DNA of 64,000 nucleotides from Hypomesus transpacificus. Taxonomy: Eukaryota > Chordata > Actinopteri > Osmeriformes > Osmeridae. Below the pieces are notes generated by a model. It saw nothing but the letters and a program-made list of their open reading frames with translations. It ran no database searches and was not told where the DNA came from. The position numbers and the translations under genes are program-made. Shown here one piece after another: positions 47,527 to 61,183 of this stretch. Position 1 is the first letter of the stretch, and each line of letters begins with the position of its first letter. The stretch is from positions 20,073,952 through 20,137,951 of the forward strand of contig NC_061082.1 of assembly GCF_021917145.1 (NCBI RefSeq), given 5' to 3'.

Positions 47527-50500
47527 CTCTACCTCTCTCCCTCTCTCTCTCTCTCTCTCTCTGTCTAAATCTGCGTGCACCAGCAGCTTGCTCGCCCTCC
47601 CTGCAGCGCGGAGCATCATATCTCCCCTGGGGAATTTGGGGACATTTTAAACAGCTGCTGGCTGCCCTGCCAGATCCTCCTGCTCCGGAGCGACCTCGGA
47701 CTCTTTTGATTGGAGCTTAGGTAAACCAATACCGATGATCCAATCACAAAGCATAGGTTTGAACACCTGAAAGATGACAGCTGTGCTGAGTTTGACAGAT
47801 GCAGTGTCCAGGCACTGTACCACAACGCAGCAGCAATACCTTGTACTGATGTACTGCAGGTCAGTGATGATTGTTTTAATCTGTGAGATTAAGTGGGTCC
47901 CACTGTAAACATAAAAACACGCTTTATACAATTTACCACACTTCTGCGTGCGACCGCTGAGAATGGAGTGGCCACCTGAAACGACAATGTTCATGTCAGT
48001 GTCCAAGCCTCAGGGGGTCCCAGTGAGGGAGCCAGTATTCCTGGTCTGGCCTCCTCATCAACAGTCATCATTTACCACAACTGTGGAAGCATGCAGTAGC
48101 AGTCATATTATTGAGCTTCACAGACTGGGCACACCTGTAAACTCTCTGGAAATCTGTAACCAGCGGTTTGATATAGCCTTGATTTGACTACGTAGTATCT
48201 TATTATTGTACCAGTTCCTACTTCAGCCACAGCACACCACTCAATTCAGATTACAAATACTTGATTTGTACTGAGACTGTATTGTACATAACAGAGAAGA
48301 GTCAGCCAGCCAGCCAGCCAGCCAATTAGTCAGCCAGTCAGTCAGCCAGTCAGTCGGCCAGCTAGTCAATTAGAACATCAGGGCCGTTACTACTGTTACT
48401 ACTGGAGGGTAGCGTGAACCTCACCATCATCTACTGTTACTACTGGAAGGCAGAGTGAACCTCACCATCATCTACTGTTACTACTGTTACTACTGGAGGG
48501 CAGTGTGAAACTCACCATCATCTACTGTTACTACTGTTACTACTGGAAGGCAGAGTGAACCTCACCATCATCTACTGTTACTACTGTTACTACTGGAGGG
48601 CAGTGTGAAACTCACCATCATCTACTGTTACTACTGTTACTACTGGAAGGCAGAGTGAACCTCACCATCATCTACTGTTACTACTGGAAGGTAGAGTGAA
48701 CCTCACCATCATCTACTGTTACTACTGGAGGGCAGAGTGAACCTCACCATCATCTACTGTTACTACTGGAGAGCACAGTGAACCTCACCATCATCTACTG
48801 TTACTACTGGAGGGCAGAGTGAACCTCACCATCATCTACTGTTACTACTGGAGAGCAGAGTGAACCTCACCATCATCTACTGTTACTACTGTTACTACTG
48901 AGGGCAGAGTGAACCTCACCATCATCTACTGTTACTACTGTTACTACTGGAGGGCAGAGTGAACCTCACCATCATCTACTGTTACTACTGGAGGCCAGAG
49001 TGAACCTCACCATCATCTACTTTTACTACTGGAGGGCAGAGTGAACCTCACCATCATCTACTGTTACTACTGTTACTACTGGAGGGCAGAGTGAACCTCA
49101 CCATCATCTACTGTTACTACTGGAGGGCAGAGTGAACCTCACCATCATCTACTGTTACTACTGGAGGGCAGAGTGAACCTCAGCATCATCTACTGTTACT
49201 ACTGGAGGGCAGAGTGAACCTCACCATCATCTACTGTTACTACTGGAGGACAGAGTGAACCTCAGCATCATCTACTGTTACTACTGGAGAGCAGAGTGAA
49301 CCTCAGCATCATCTACTGTTACTACTGTTACTACTGGAAGGCAGAGTGAACCTCAGCATCATCTACTGTTACTACTGGAGAGCAGAGTGAACCTCACCAT
49401 CATCTACTGTTACTACTGGAGGGCAGAGTGAACCTCACCATCATCTACTGTTACTACTGTTACTACTGGAAGGCAAAGTGAACCTCACCATCATCTACTG
49501 TTACTACTGGAGGGCAGAGTTAACCTCACCATCATCTACTGTTACTACTGGAGAGCAGAGTGAACCTCAGCATCATCTACTGTTACTACTGGAGGGCAGA
49601 GTGAACCTCACCATCATCTACTGTTACTACTGTTACTACTGGAAGGCAGAGTGAACCTCACCATCTTCTACTGTTACTACTGTTACTACTGGAAGGCAGA
49701 GTGAACCTCACCATCATCTACTGTTACTACTGGAGGGCAGAGTGAACCTCACCATCATCTACTGTTACTACTGTTACTACTGAGGGCAGAGTGAACCTCA
49801 GCATCATCTACTGTTACTACTGGAGGGCAGAGTGAACCTCACCATCATCTACTGTTACTACTGGAGGGCAGAGTGAACCTCACCATCATCTACTGTTACT
49901 ACTGGAGGGCAGAGTGAACCTCACCATCATCTACTGTTACTACTGGAGGGCAGAGTGAACCTCACCATCATCTACTGTTACTACTGGAGGCCAGAGTGAA
50001 CCTCACCATCATCTACTGTTACTACTGGAGGGCAGAGTGAACCTCACCATCATCTACTGTTACTACTGGAGGGCAGAGTGAACCTCACCATCATCTACTG
50101 TTACTACTGGAGGGCAGAGTGAACCTCACCATCATCTACTGTTACTACTGGAGGGCAGAGTGAACCTCACCATCATCTACTGTTACTACTGGAGGGCAGA
50201 GTGAACCTCAGCATCATCTACTGTTACTACTGGAGGGCAGAGTGAACCTCAGCATCATCTACTGTTACTACTGGAGGGCAGAGTGAACCTCACCATCATC
50301 TACTGTTACTACTGTTACTACTGGAAGGCAGAGTGAACCTCACCATCTTCTACTGTTACTACTGTTACTACTGGAAGGCAGAGTGAACCTCACCATCATC
50401 TACTGTTACTACTGGAGGGCAGAGTGGACCTCACCATCATCTACTGTTACTACTGTTACTACTGAGGGCAGAGTGAACCTCACCATCATCTACTGTTACT

Positions 50501-53500
50501 ACTGGAGGGCAGAGTGAACCTCACCATCATCTACTGTTACTACTGGAGGGCAGAGTGAACCTCACCATCATCTACTGTTACTACTGGAGGGCAGAGTGAA
50601 CCTCACCATCATCTACTGTTACTACTGGAGGGCAGAGTGAACCTCACCATCATCTACTGTTACTACTGGAGGGCAGAGTGAACCTCACCATCATCTACTG
50701 TTACTACTGTTACTACTGGAGGGCAGAGTGAACCTCACCATCATCTACTGTTACTACTGTTACTACTGGAGGGCAGAGTGAACCTCACCATCATCTACTG
50801 TTACTACTGGAGGCCAGAGTGAACCTCACCATCATCTACTGTTACTACTGGAGGGCAGAGTGAACCTCAGCATCATCTACTGTTACTACTGGAGGGCAGA
50901 GTGAACCTCACCATCATCTACTGTTACTACTGGAGGGCAGAGTGAACCTCAGCATCATCTACTGTTACTACTGGAGGCCAGAGTGAACCTCACCATCCTC
51001 TACTGTTACTACTGTTACTACTGGAGGGCAGAGTGAACCTCACCATCATCTACTGTTACTACTGGAGGGCAGAGTGAACCTCACCATCATCTACTGTTAC
51101 TACTGGAGGGCAGAGTGAACCTCACCATCATCTACTGTTACTACTGGAGAGCAGAGTGAACCTCAGCATCATCTACTGTTACTACTGTTACTACTGGAAG
51201 GCAGAGTGAACCTCACCATCATCTACTGTTACTACTGTTACTACTGGAAGGCAGAGTGAACCTCAGCATCATCTACTGTTAATACTGGAGGGCAGAGTGA
51301 ACCTCAGCATCATCTACTGTTACTACTGGAGGGCAGAGTGAACCTCACCATCATCTACTGTTACTACTGTTACTACTGGAAGGCAGAGTGAACCTCACCA
51401 TCATCTACTGTTACTACTGGAGGCCAGAGTGAACCTCACCATCATCTACTGTTACTACTGGAGGCCAGAGTGAACCTCACCATCATCTACTGTTACTACT
51501 GGAGGGCAGAGTGAACCTTACCATCATCTACTGTTACTACCGGAGGCCAGAGTGAACCTCACCATCATCTACTGTTACTACTGGAGGGCAGAGTGAACCT
51601 CACCATCATCTACTGTTACTACTGGAGGGCAGAGTGAACCTCACCATCATCTACTGTTACTACTGTTACTACTGGAAGGCAAAGTGAACCTCACCATCAT
51701 CTACTGTTACTACTGTTACTACTGGAAGGCAGAGTGAACCTCACCATCATCTACTGTTACTACTGGAGGGCAGAGTGAACCTCACCATCATCTACTGTTA
51801 CTACTGGAGAGCAGAGTGAACCTCAGCATCATCTACTGTTACTACTGGAGGGCAGAGTGAACCTCAGCATCATCTACTGTTACTACTGGAGGGCAGAGTG
51901 AACCTCACCATCATCTACTGTTACTACTGGAGAGCAGAGTGAACCTCAGCATCATCTACTGTTACTACTGGAGGGCAGAGTGAACCTCAGCATCATCTAC
52001 TGTTACTACTGGAGGGCAGAGTGAACCTCACCATCATCTACTGTTACTACTGGAGGGCAGAGTGAACCTCACCATCATCTACTGTTACTACTGGAGGGCA
52101 GAGTGAACCTCACCATCATCTACTGTTACTACTGGAGCGCAGAGTGAACCTCACCATCATCTACTGTTACTACTGGAGAGCAGAGTGAACCTCACCATCA
52201 TCAATAGACTAGAATACAGTAGACCAGACCAGACTAGACTAGAATACAGTAGACTAGACTAGACTAGAATATGTACATTTGATGGATCCTGTATCTCATG
52301 TTTGTGCCTGACTGCCAGTCTTTTCTTTCCCATAAGTTTCCAGTTGAGTCAGCAGATATCTGGATCCTGAGTAACATCTGGATCCTCAGTAACATCTGGA
52401 TCCTCAGTAACATCTGGATCCTCAGTAACATAAGAGTGACCATGGTCAAATTGTCTTCGAAATAAAATACTTTTCTTAATGTAACGCAAAAGTAACTTAA
52501 CGCCTTACTCTCTACAGCAAGTAACTAAGTAACGTAACTAGTTACTTCACGGGAAATGTAACTGTAATTAATTACTTTAAAAAGTAACGTTACCCAACTC
52601 TGATCCTCTGTAACATCTGTCCTCAGACCCTCTAGTGTCTGGGTTACACATTCAAACAGGTGTTTTGGGATTTGCTAATCTACTGTCCTTTCATCCAAGT
52701 ACAGGACCTCTGACATTTGCATCCCTCCATGAATAGTACAGTACTGTCCAATATAATCTACTGACTACTTTCCTCATTAATCTATGACCATGGAACCAAC
52801 TCTAAATCCATAGGCAACCAGGGCATCTGCCACCGCAGAAACACTTTGACTAATTAAAGTTGGATTGTAATTTATTCCGTTCCTACCTAGTATGCTAAAG
52901 TATGCTAAAAATAAATATTTAAAAAGGTTTGGGGTCTGCATTCATTCAAATGTATGGCACAAAAAATCTAAACATTGTAACAACAAAAAAATACCCTAAT
53001 TATCATGGGAATTACAGTGGGTTCACCCTAAATCTTACTTTGCTTCCTGTGTTTCTTCTAATCAAGACTTTAGTCAAGCACACAATGTATGATAAGGTTC
53101 AAATATAACGAATATGTAACCATGTTACGTTAGTCGTAAATGCACAACACATCAACCCAAATGTACCTCTGCTTTGGGCAGAGCGCTTGGTATTGGCTAC
53201 ATAAAAAGCAGGGCTCTCAAGTTTTATCCAAAGTTTGGCTGAGATTACCATACCTGTCAAAGAGGGGGTTTGGGTTGCTGATGATGTTTTCTGATTGGCT
53301 TAACTCTGTACAACTACCATTTCGGCAGACATCTTCCCCTCAGTATGCCTGCGTCTCGACCATTAATTGTATAGGCAAGTTTTACCTTACTTTTCAGCGT
53401 GAGAAATTGTTGAAATTCGTGAGAAATACAAGGTGCGTGACAGCGTGAGAAATTACTGAAATGCGTGAGTCTCACGGCGAACGCGTGAGACTTGAGAGCC

Positions 53501-53848
53501 CTGTAAATTATTCGTTATTTAAATAATTGCATAAGCTGCTGCAGGTGTGTTATCTGTGGCACTGTTTAACCGAATGCTTCGCGTAGCGTAGTTTACAGAT
53601 TATTTGTATCAGTGATATATTCAAAGATGCATGTTTTGATTTTAATGGTTTTGGCAGAACACGCGTAAGCATTCCTTGACGATTTCAGTTCTCACGATCA
53701 ACTTGATACAGATGCTGGTTTCGTGGAAGTGCGCCACGAAGAAGCCAGGTTTTTCTGAAGTCTGAATCTGTGTCGTGGAATAGGGGGAGCGGAGCCTTAC
53801 CGTTCGCAGCAAAGGCTCCATCTGAGCACCTTCATCAGTGATATCCAT
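30083..53848 (-). CDS. slc4a10: slc4a10 N-terminal cytoplasmic domain, 6 exons
   Basis: Exons in transcript order: 53848-53801 ([14 protein letters not shown]), 39048-38967 ([15 protein letters not shown]), 35492-35343 ([12 protein letters not shown] then His/Arg-rich HRHRKR), 31441-31303 ([19 protein letters not shown]), 30557-30397 ([20 protein letters not shown]), 30274-30083 (MVLDQQ to [16 protein letters not shown]). All junctions are in phase and give 257 residues plus one base, collinear with human SLC4A10 from its MEIK-type start to STDKNG. This is the start of the regulatory N-terminal domain, which binds IRBIT-type partners in this family. The next coding exons (the rest of that domain and TM1, about 280 residues) are not found between 30082 and 23001. 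Introns are long and carry minisatellites and transposons. The start fits the family start [14 protein letters not shown]. Confidence 0.93.
31774..32483. mobile_element. non-autonomous DNA transposon with 70-bp terminal inverted repeats
   Basis: The left arm 31774-31843 (GTTGCAGTTCCACCAGAGTT... GAGTCTATGGAG) returns as its reverse complement at 32413-32483, with matching blocks GGTCGAGTGCA, AATGAATG and GTCTATGGAG. The 570-bp interior has no coding sequence, so this is a MITE-like element in a slc4a10 intron. Confidence 0.75.
32870..35292 (+). mobile_element. decayed IS630/Tc1-mariner-like transposon
   Basis: The ends share an inverted repeat of about 55 bp: left 32871-32926 contains TCTCAATTGGTTTGGCTCA, and right 35235-35291 contains its complement. 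Between them a broken transposase is read. [19 protein letters not shown] and [11 protein letters not shown] occur at about 33459-33590, and [33 protein letters not shown] at 33699-33974. These are hallmarks of a common fish DDE transposase; the usual NPIEE region is altered to SPIQE and a stop interrupts the middle. The right end carries a tandem duplication of about 205 bp (34875-35079 and 35080-35290). It is dead and intronic. Confidence 0.75.
34432..34730. mobile_element. 300-bp palindromic foldback element nested in the transposon
   Basis: Left arm from 34432 (CATTTAGCAGACGCTTTTAT, AAAGCGACTTCCAAGAGA, GTGCATAGGTCA) and right arm to 34730 are reverse complements. The complementarity continues inward (GATAGCCCCAAA, TAGCCAAAACAT) to a centre near 34580. 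The terminal motif is the same tail sequence that ends the local SINEs. Confidence 0.8.
35932..36505. repeat. CAGA/CTGA-rich tetranucleotide array
   Basis: ACAG/ACAGGCAG/GACTGACAGGC modules run for about 570 bp, mixing pure CAGA tracts with higher-order blocks that recur (for example CAGAAAGGCTGAC several times). Confidence 0.95.
37187..37278 (-). mobile_element. tRNA-type SINE fragment
   Basis: On the minus strand GTGGCAAAGCATTTGATTTC (A-box side) is followed by GGTCTCTGGTTCAAACC (B-box side) and by a tail with CTTTGGATAAAAGAG. It differs from the SINE at 13661 in its head, so it is another family or a diverged copy. Confidence 0.55.
37275..37660. repeat. 28-bp G-rich minisatellite
   Basis: About 14 units of CCACTGAGCAGGGC(C/T)GGCC + CTAGGGGGG start inside the 3' end of the SINE fragment, as if the array grew from it. 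Confidence 0.9.
37918..38597. repeat. CT-rich microsatellite complex
   Basis: CTCTCTCT tracts alternate with blocks containing CTCCCACTCTCTCCCTGTCT, giving a 680-bp pyrimidine array on the plus strand. CCCCTCCCCTCATCTCCTC repeats follow at 38826-38945, just before the exon at 38967. Confidence 0.95.
39640..39882. mobile_element. common fish non-autonomous DNA transposon copy
   Basis: Starts GAGATGGGAAGTAACGAAGT, contains TACTTGAGTGAAAGATGCAT, and ends TTTTGCCCTCTC. A more decayed relative lies at about 13290-13620. I recognise the pattern as a widespread hAT-like fish repeat; the superfamily is uncertain. Confidence 0.5.
40515..40750. repeat. 33-39-bp minisatellite
   Basis: Seven units of CACAGTGAACAGGCCTGTGC + TGCAGTTCCTCT, some with an extra TCCTCT. 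Intronic. Confidence 0.9.
40845..41148. repeat. CTGCTGCC-type trinucleotide/9-bp array
   Basis: CTGCTGCCT, CTGCTGCCC and CGCTGCTCC modules extend about 300 bp. The long open frames across it (poly-Leu on one strand, Ser-Arg-Gly on the other) come from the repeat. Confidence 0.9.
41546..42297. repeat. two-module minisatellite (13 and 21 bp)
   Basis: CATCCAGGCTGTG is followed either directly by another copy or by CGTAGCTA/CGTAGCTG/CATAGCTA, giving a string of short and long units for 750 bp. A block of about 165 bp recurs (41605-41770 resembles 41770-41935), showing a higher-order duplication. Confidence 0.92.
42613..42732. repeat. GGGGA pentanucleotide array
   Basis: Near-perfect GGGGA repeated about 24 times. 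Confidence 0.97.
42735..43165 (+). mobile_element. possible solo LTR-like sequence
   Basis: A single-copy block carries AAGCCAATAAAAGG and later GCTTCAATAAACAATCGG followed by ATTCTCAACTTCTCTACA. The order resembles the promoter/poly(A) end of a retroelement LTR. No second LTR, primer site or gag/pol sequence is seen, and the edges are not defined. Confidence 0.25.
43525..43640. repeat. 31-bp tandem repeat, about four copies
   Basis: GTCAGTGACCCCACAACTCT + GTCCACTTCCT repeated head to tail; the last copy is diverged. Confidence 0.9.
43756..43934. repeat. TG dinucleotide microsatellite
   Basis: TGTGTG with scattered TATG interruptions for about 180 bp, in a slc4a10 intron. Confidence 0.97.
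44380..44526 (+). mobile_element. tRNA-like SINE remnant ending in a CT tract
   Basis: GCGGGTAAAGTGCACAGCAC then GGGTTCGAATCCGGCCCGG looks like a tRNA B box. It is followed by GCTGTATGCC and a pure CT run to 44526, an arrangement common in fish repeats. Confidence 0.4.
45480..45757. repeat. poly-G and GA microsatellites
   Basis: A G run at about 45480-45505, a second near 45557-45567, a GA tract at about 45685-45743 and a third G run near 45747-45757. Between them is ordinary intron sequence. Confidence 0.9.
46842..46874 (-). CDS. slc4a10: slc4a10 alternative first coding exon (MCDL-type N-terminus)
   Basis: On the minus strand ATG at 46874 in a good context (GGAGGCATGG) opens [11 protein letters not shown] and stops at a GTAGGA donor. 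The 11 codons end in phase 0, so they splice directly to the exon at 39048 ([12 protein letters not shown]), exactly as the MDITDEGAQ exon does. An in-frame TAA lies about 20 codons upstream with no ATG between. As I recall, mammalian SLC4A10 has two promoters giving MEIK- and MCDL-type N-termini, the latter beginning with a DLYAS-like sequence; this exon matches the second type and lies 7 kb downstream of the first. Confidence 0.75.
46961..47312. repeat. 88-bp tandem repeat, four near-identical copies
   Basis: Unit starts at 46961, 47049, 47137 and 47225, each beginning TGCCTCTGTCGGGATGCTCT and ending CTGCCCGCGCCCG. Copies look identical. It lies 90 bp upstream (in transcript sense) of the alternative first coding exon, where the internal promoter or its 5'UTR would be. 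Confidence 0.92.
47461..47562. repeat. CT microsatellite
   Basis: CTCTCT tract with a few interruptions. The flanks 47313-47460 and 47563-48385 hold no recognised exon and may include upstream sequence of the internal slc4a10 promoter. Confidence 0.9.
48386..52204. repeat. 3.8-kb minisatellite of 41-bp units with optional 9-bp module
   Basis: Unit TACTACTGGAGGGCAGAGTG + AACCTCACCATCATCTACTG + T. Many copies carry one extra TTACTACTG, giving 50-bp units. Variant letters (GAAGG, GAGAG, GGCCA, CAGCATC) recur in blocks. It lies in the first slc4a10 intron between the two alternative first coding exons. Confidence 0.97.
52360..52434. repeat. 17-bp tandem repeat, four copies
   Basis: ATCTGGATCCTCAGTAAC-type units repeated four times. 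A short AGACTAGAATACAGT repeat precedes it at about 52205-52270. Confidence 0.85.
52464..52602. mobile_element. fish DNA-transposon end (GTAACGTTACCCAACTCTG type)
   Basis: Read on the minus strand CAGAGTTGGGTAACGTTACT begins a TTACTTT-rich block with many GTAACT motifs, a pattern seen widely in fish genomes as a non-autonomous DNA transposon. Only one end is clear. Confidence 0.5.
53209..53503. mobile_element. 295-bp non-autonomous DNA transposon with 14-bp TIRs
   Basis: Begins CAGGGCTCTCAAGT at 53209 and ends with its exact complement ACTTGAGAGCCCTG at 53503. The right part carries repeated GCGTGAGAAATT motifs. A CAG-beginning TIR suggests hAT; no clear 8-bp target duplication is seen. It lies in slc4a10 intron 1, 300 bp from the first exon. 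Confidence 0.75.
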
Positions 53849-54688
53849 CTTCCGTAACTTGAATAGTAAAGCCCAGTGTAAAAAAAAACGGAGGTGAACA
53901 ACTGTCCGGTTATTATTCCAAGTAGCCTAAGTCTCGATAGTACCCTACAGTTAGAGAAACTAAGAGCTGACATGTAGTGGTCACATGCTTAGCAGGCTAG
54001 CCGGTGTGGAAGCAATGCTAGATATCATTATTCCTCTTACGGGCGCAGCTTGACTGTTCATCCTCACAAAATATGAGCATCCCAATTGCTGATCGTGACG
54101 CGGCAGAAGCAAATTGCCGCATTGGGGGAGGCCATATTCTACTGTCAGATTATGTCTTTATTTGAATCGTGATATTATCCTAGCTGCTGTTTTATTACAA
54201 TCCAGTAAGATATGGAAATGTAGCCGAATTAACCTTTTAGATAACAGGCTATATAATATGCTCCTCATGATTTCAGAATATTTTAAGATGTAAGATCACT
54301 CTTATTTAATAGCTCCCCTTAGTAAAGACACAATCTTAAATTTAGGACCCACACCTGTTGCCAAGCCATGCAGTCTATACAACCAGCCAAACCCCACCTT
54401 CACATTCGTTCGTGGGACGTCACTTACTCCAACCTAGCATTCTTTCTCCCAAACATCAGGAGAAAGATATCTGACATGTTAGACCATGGGACGTTAGAAT
54501 CTGTTAGAATCTGGGCGGGGTAAACAGATTCTGATTCTCAAGGTGACTCAATGTAGAGACCTAAGGACTTCACTTGTTAACAGCCTTCATATGGTGAACA
54601 CCTTCAACGGGAATGTCCGATTGGTTGAGCTTGTGTCTCAGTGCTGATGTATTGTGAACCCGTGCTTAATTAACAACGTCTCCTTATT

Positions 54689-54748
54689 CTGGGTACACAC
54701 TAAAATATTTGTTTAATCTTTTAAGATTATTTAGTGGTGTGTACCCAG
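54689..54748. repeat. 60-bp imperfect palindrome
   Basis: CTGGGTACACAC at 54689-54700 pairs with GTGTGTACCCAG ending 54748, with further pairing of AATCTT and AAGATT around the centre. Could be a tiny MITE. Confidence 0.7.
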
Positions 54749-57476
54749 CATTGGAGCCATTGTCCCTGGCTCTAAATATTTATAATAGGTCATGATGCCT
54801 TTATAGTGTCAAATGTTTTTTTAACACTTTTTTTACAATACTGCAGAGTGGAGTCATGCATGTGAACTAGACTTCCTGAGGATATCGGACAGGCGTGTGC
54901 TTGCTCTGGCTCATTGTCTGTGCTGCCCTCTGCTGTACAATACAAGGGCTCCCAGTGGACCTGCAACACGCATGTACAGAGGGCCTACCTACACCATACG
55001 CGAATGGCAATTAACAAAGAAATGCTTAAATTAATTTAATGAATTCATTATAAAAATATTTCACTGTCACAATATTACGCTTGAGTGCAATCCCATTATT
55101 TATAAAGCTAATAACCTGAGGCAAAACGATTTCAACATTAGTGAATCGCTATATAGTCTACCGGTAATCGATATGTAGAACAGTAAAGGGACAATGGCTT
55201 ATGTTAATTACAATTTAAGCCTCAATCGCTGACTTTACGATAACCTTGTAAAAAGAATAGCTTACATTTTGTTTTATTGAAATCATTTGTCATTTAGATT
55301 AGAGTCATTAGATCCTGACAAAAAAAAACTGTTGTGATTGTTTTGAAGCTCATGATCGCAACCTGCTTCCTGATTATGCACGAGATACCTTTCACTCTGA
55401 CGTTTAATCACATGGTAGTTTAGACTCGTGACTTAAGAAAGGAAGAATACGTTTGTACATGACCGACCAAGTTACATTTATATAATTGTTGTTGTTGCCT
55501 TGTCCGTGCTCAAATGCACAACCTTAGTCTATAGGCTGTACAACTCTACTGTTGACAACATCTTAAATCAGGGGCTCCATGGAAACGCAGGTAAGAAATA
55601 ATGATGGATCGTTATTTTGATTGTAGCAGTGGCGGTTCTGGACTAATTTTAGGGGGGGGGGGGGGCAGTGATTAATCCGAGGGGCACATGAAAAAAACAG
55701 AAACAATAGATATTTAAACATTAAATACTTAAATTTTGCTTTACATTAAAATCATAAAATCATACAAAATGCTCTGGCTCTCCCTCAGCTGCTCAACTCT
55801 CTCAATACCTTGATATGTTTCTCTAACTTTTTTATTTAGAGGGGCAAAAAAGGCTGCAATGTCCCTTCCTCAGTTCATGCGCTGTATGGTGAATTAGGCC
55901 TTCTGACAACTGGCTCAACCATTGTGCATATAATGACTTCTGTTATGAACTAAATCTTTAGATGTTTGTGGCGTTACTGGTAAGACAATTTAACAGAGAA
56001 CCATATATTACATTTTGATCCACATAACATAAGCAATTTCGGAAAAAGCAGACTAATGAAGGCACATATTTATGTGCATGAGTGTAGGCTACACAGCATT
56101 GGCAAATTGACTAGAATAGATGTGGAGGTTTAACAAGTACTTCAGAGATGACAGAGAATTTCAATTGAGATCTGAGAAATATAGGTACCAAAACCACTGA
56201 GAACAACTGTCATCCCCAGCTGCACCACGGGCACTGCACTATCCATAATTACAAAAATCTGTCACCGACATCATCGCCGGCACTGAACCCTGTTTTAATT
56301 CCAGGAATCTGTGTGTGCCACCCATTTTATCACAGGCACAATGCACTATCTAGTTCAAGTACTCTATTTTGTTATGTTCACTGACATCTTAATCACCAAC
56401 TGCATCACGGGCACTGTGTACTAGGTGTACTAAACAAGCAACATCGTAATGGGATCAGAAGTTTAGCCTGTTTAGTTCTGGTCCCGTCTCACTCTCAATA
56501 TTATGCGTTCCCTGTTGCCGCATAAAATGGCCGTTTGCCCAATAATATTGCATTTTGCTGTATCCAATAAAGGTTAGCCTACAACTTCTGTTACCGCATG
56601 AACAACCATGGCATCTATTGGTCTTTGGAAGTGAGTAATTCATGCATGCAGTCTGGCACCACGTGACACCGTTAAGGTTTAAAGTTGTGACCTTTGGATA
56701 TGCGCATAAGGATAGCATATGGCTAAGTAAATGTGTGAGCAAAAGTAATGATATTTTCTACAAAGTTCTATTTAATGGCAATATACTACTTTTAAAATAC
56801 ATATTGCATGCCAATATTTACGTTGTTCTGTTATATTTATTGCATTAAAGCACGTTACAGCGAATACAGAAGCTTTTCACAAACAACAAAAAATCTATGA
56901 AAATAACAGGTCCGAGACTTAAAAATGAAACATTTTCCCCTCACAGTAGACCTAGAAATGCGTACATTATCAACATTAATAACAATTTACCCACAACAAA
57001 TGAATTTGATTCACTCTAAATATGGTTAGGTCCGCATTTGTCTAACATTGGACAGTGATAGACAAAATGGGCATTGGGTAGACTTCAGAAATGATTACAG
57101 CCTACCTAGCTCTCGCTGCTATAACAGCAAATTAAGCCCTATGCTACACAACATTAGATATTATTTAAATAGTTCAAACTAACACTTTGTATGCCATCAC
57201 ACTGTACGTTATTTGCATTTTAAACACAACCAAATAATATTTTTTTGTAAATATCAAAATCGAATCCAATAGTTTACATTCAGTCACTAAATCACCAAAT
57301 AGTTAAATATTAGGCCCTATATACATTATTTTCATAATTACAATGACTGTTGACTGGAAGCTTCGGAATGGCTGAACAAATTATTGTCTCAGATGTCAAA
57401 CCTTCTGTCCCTTAACACGGTGTAACATTTAGTCGCCTCCAAATCTTTTGTCAACTTTGAGATATGTGCAACAGAC

Positions 57477-57504
57477 AGATAGGATAGATAGATAGATAGA
57501 TAGA
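57477..57504. repeat. GATA microsatellite
   Basis: GATAGATAGATA tract of about 7 units, 31 bp from the tbr1 stop codon, so inside the 3'UTR. Confidence 0.85.
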
Positions 57505-57534
57505 TGTAAACACAAGGTCACGCAATGTGATTTT

Positions 57535-61183
<3,649 letters not shown>

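Larger units (their letters stand above)
53849..57534. other. spacer between slc4a10 first exon and tbr1 3' end
   Basis: Contains the slc4a10 5'UTR and promoter (minus strand, from 53849 upward), a 60-bp palindrome at 54689-54748, a low-complexity block with G run at about 55653-55666 in a probable transposon remnant (GTGGCGGTTCTGGAC), and AT-rich sequence that must include the tbr1 3'UTR. No coding exon is recognised. Confidence 0.5.

Noticed and set aside
48386..52204. CRISPR-like appearance of regularly spaced repeats
   Set aside because: There are no unique spacers; units are directly adjacent and vary by point changes. It is a eukaryotic minisatellite.
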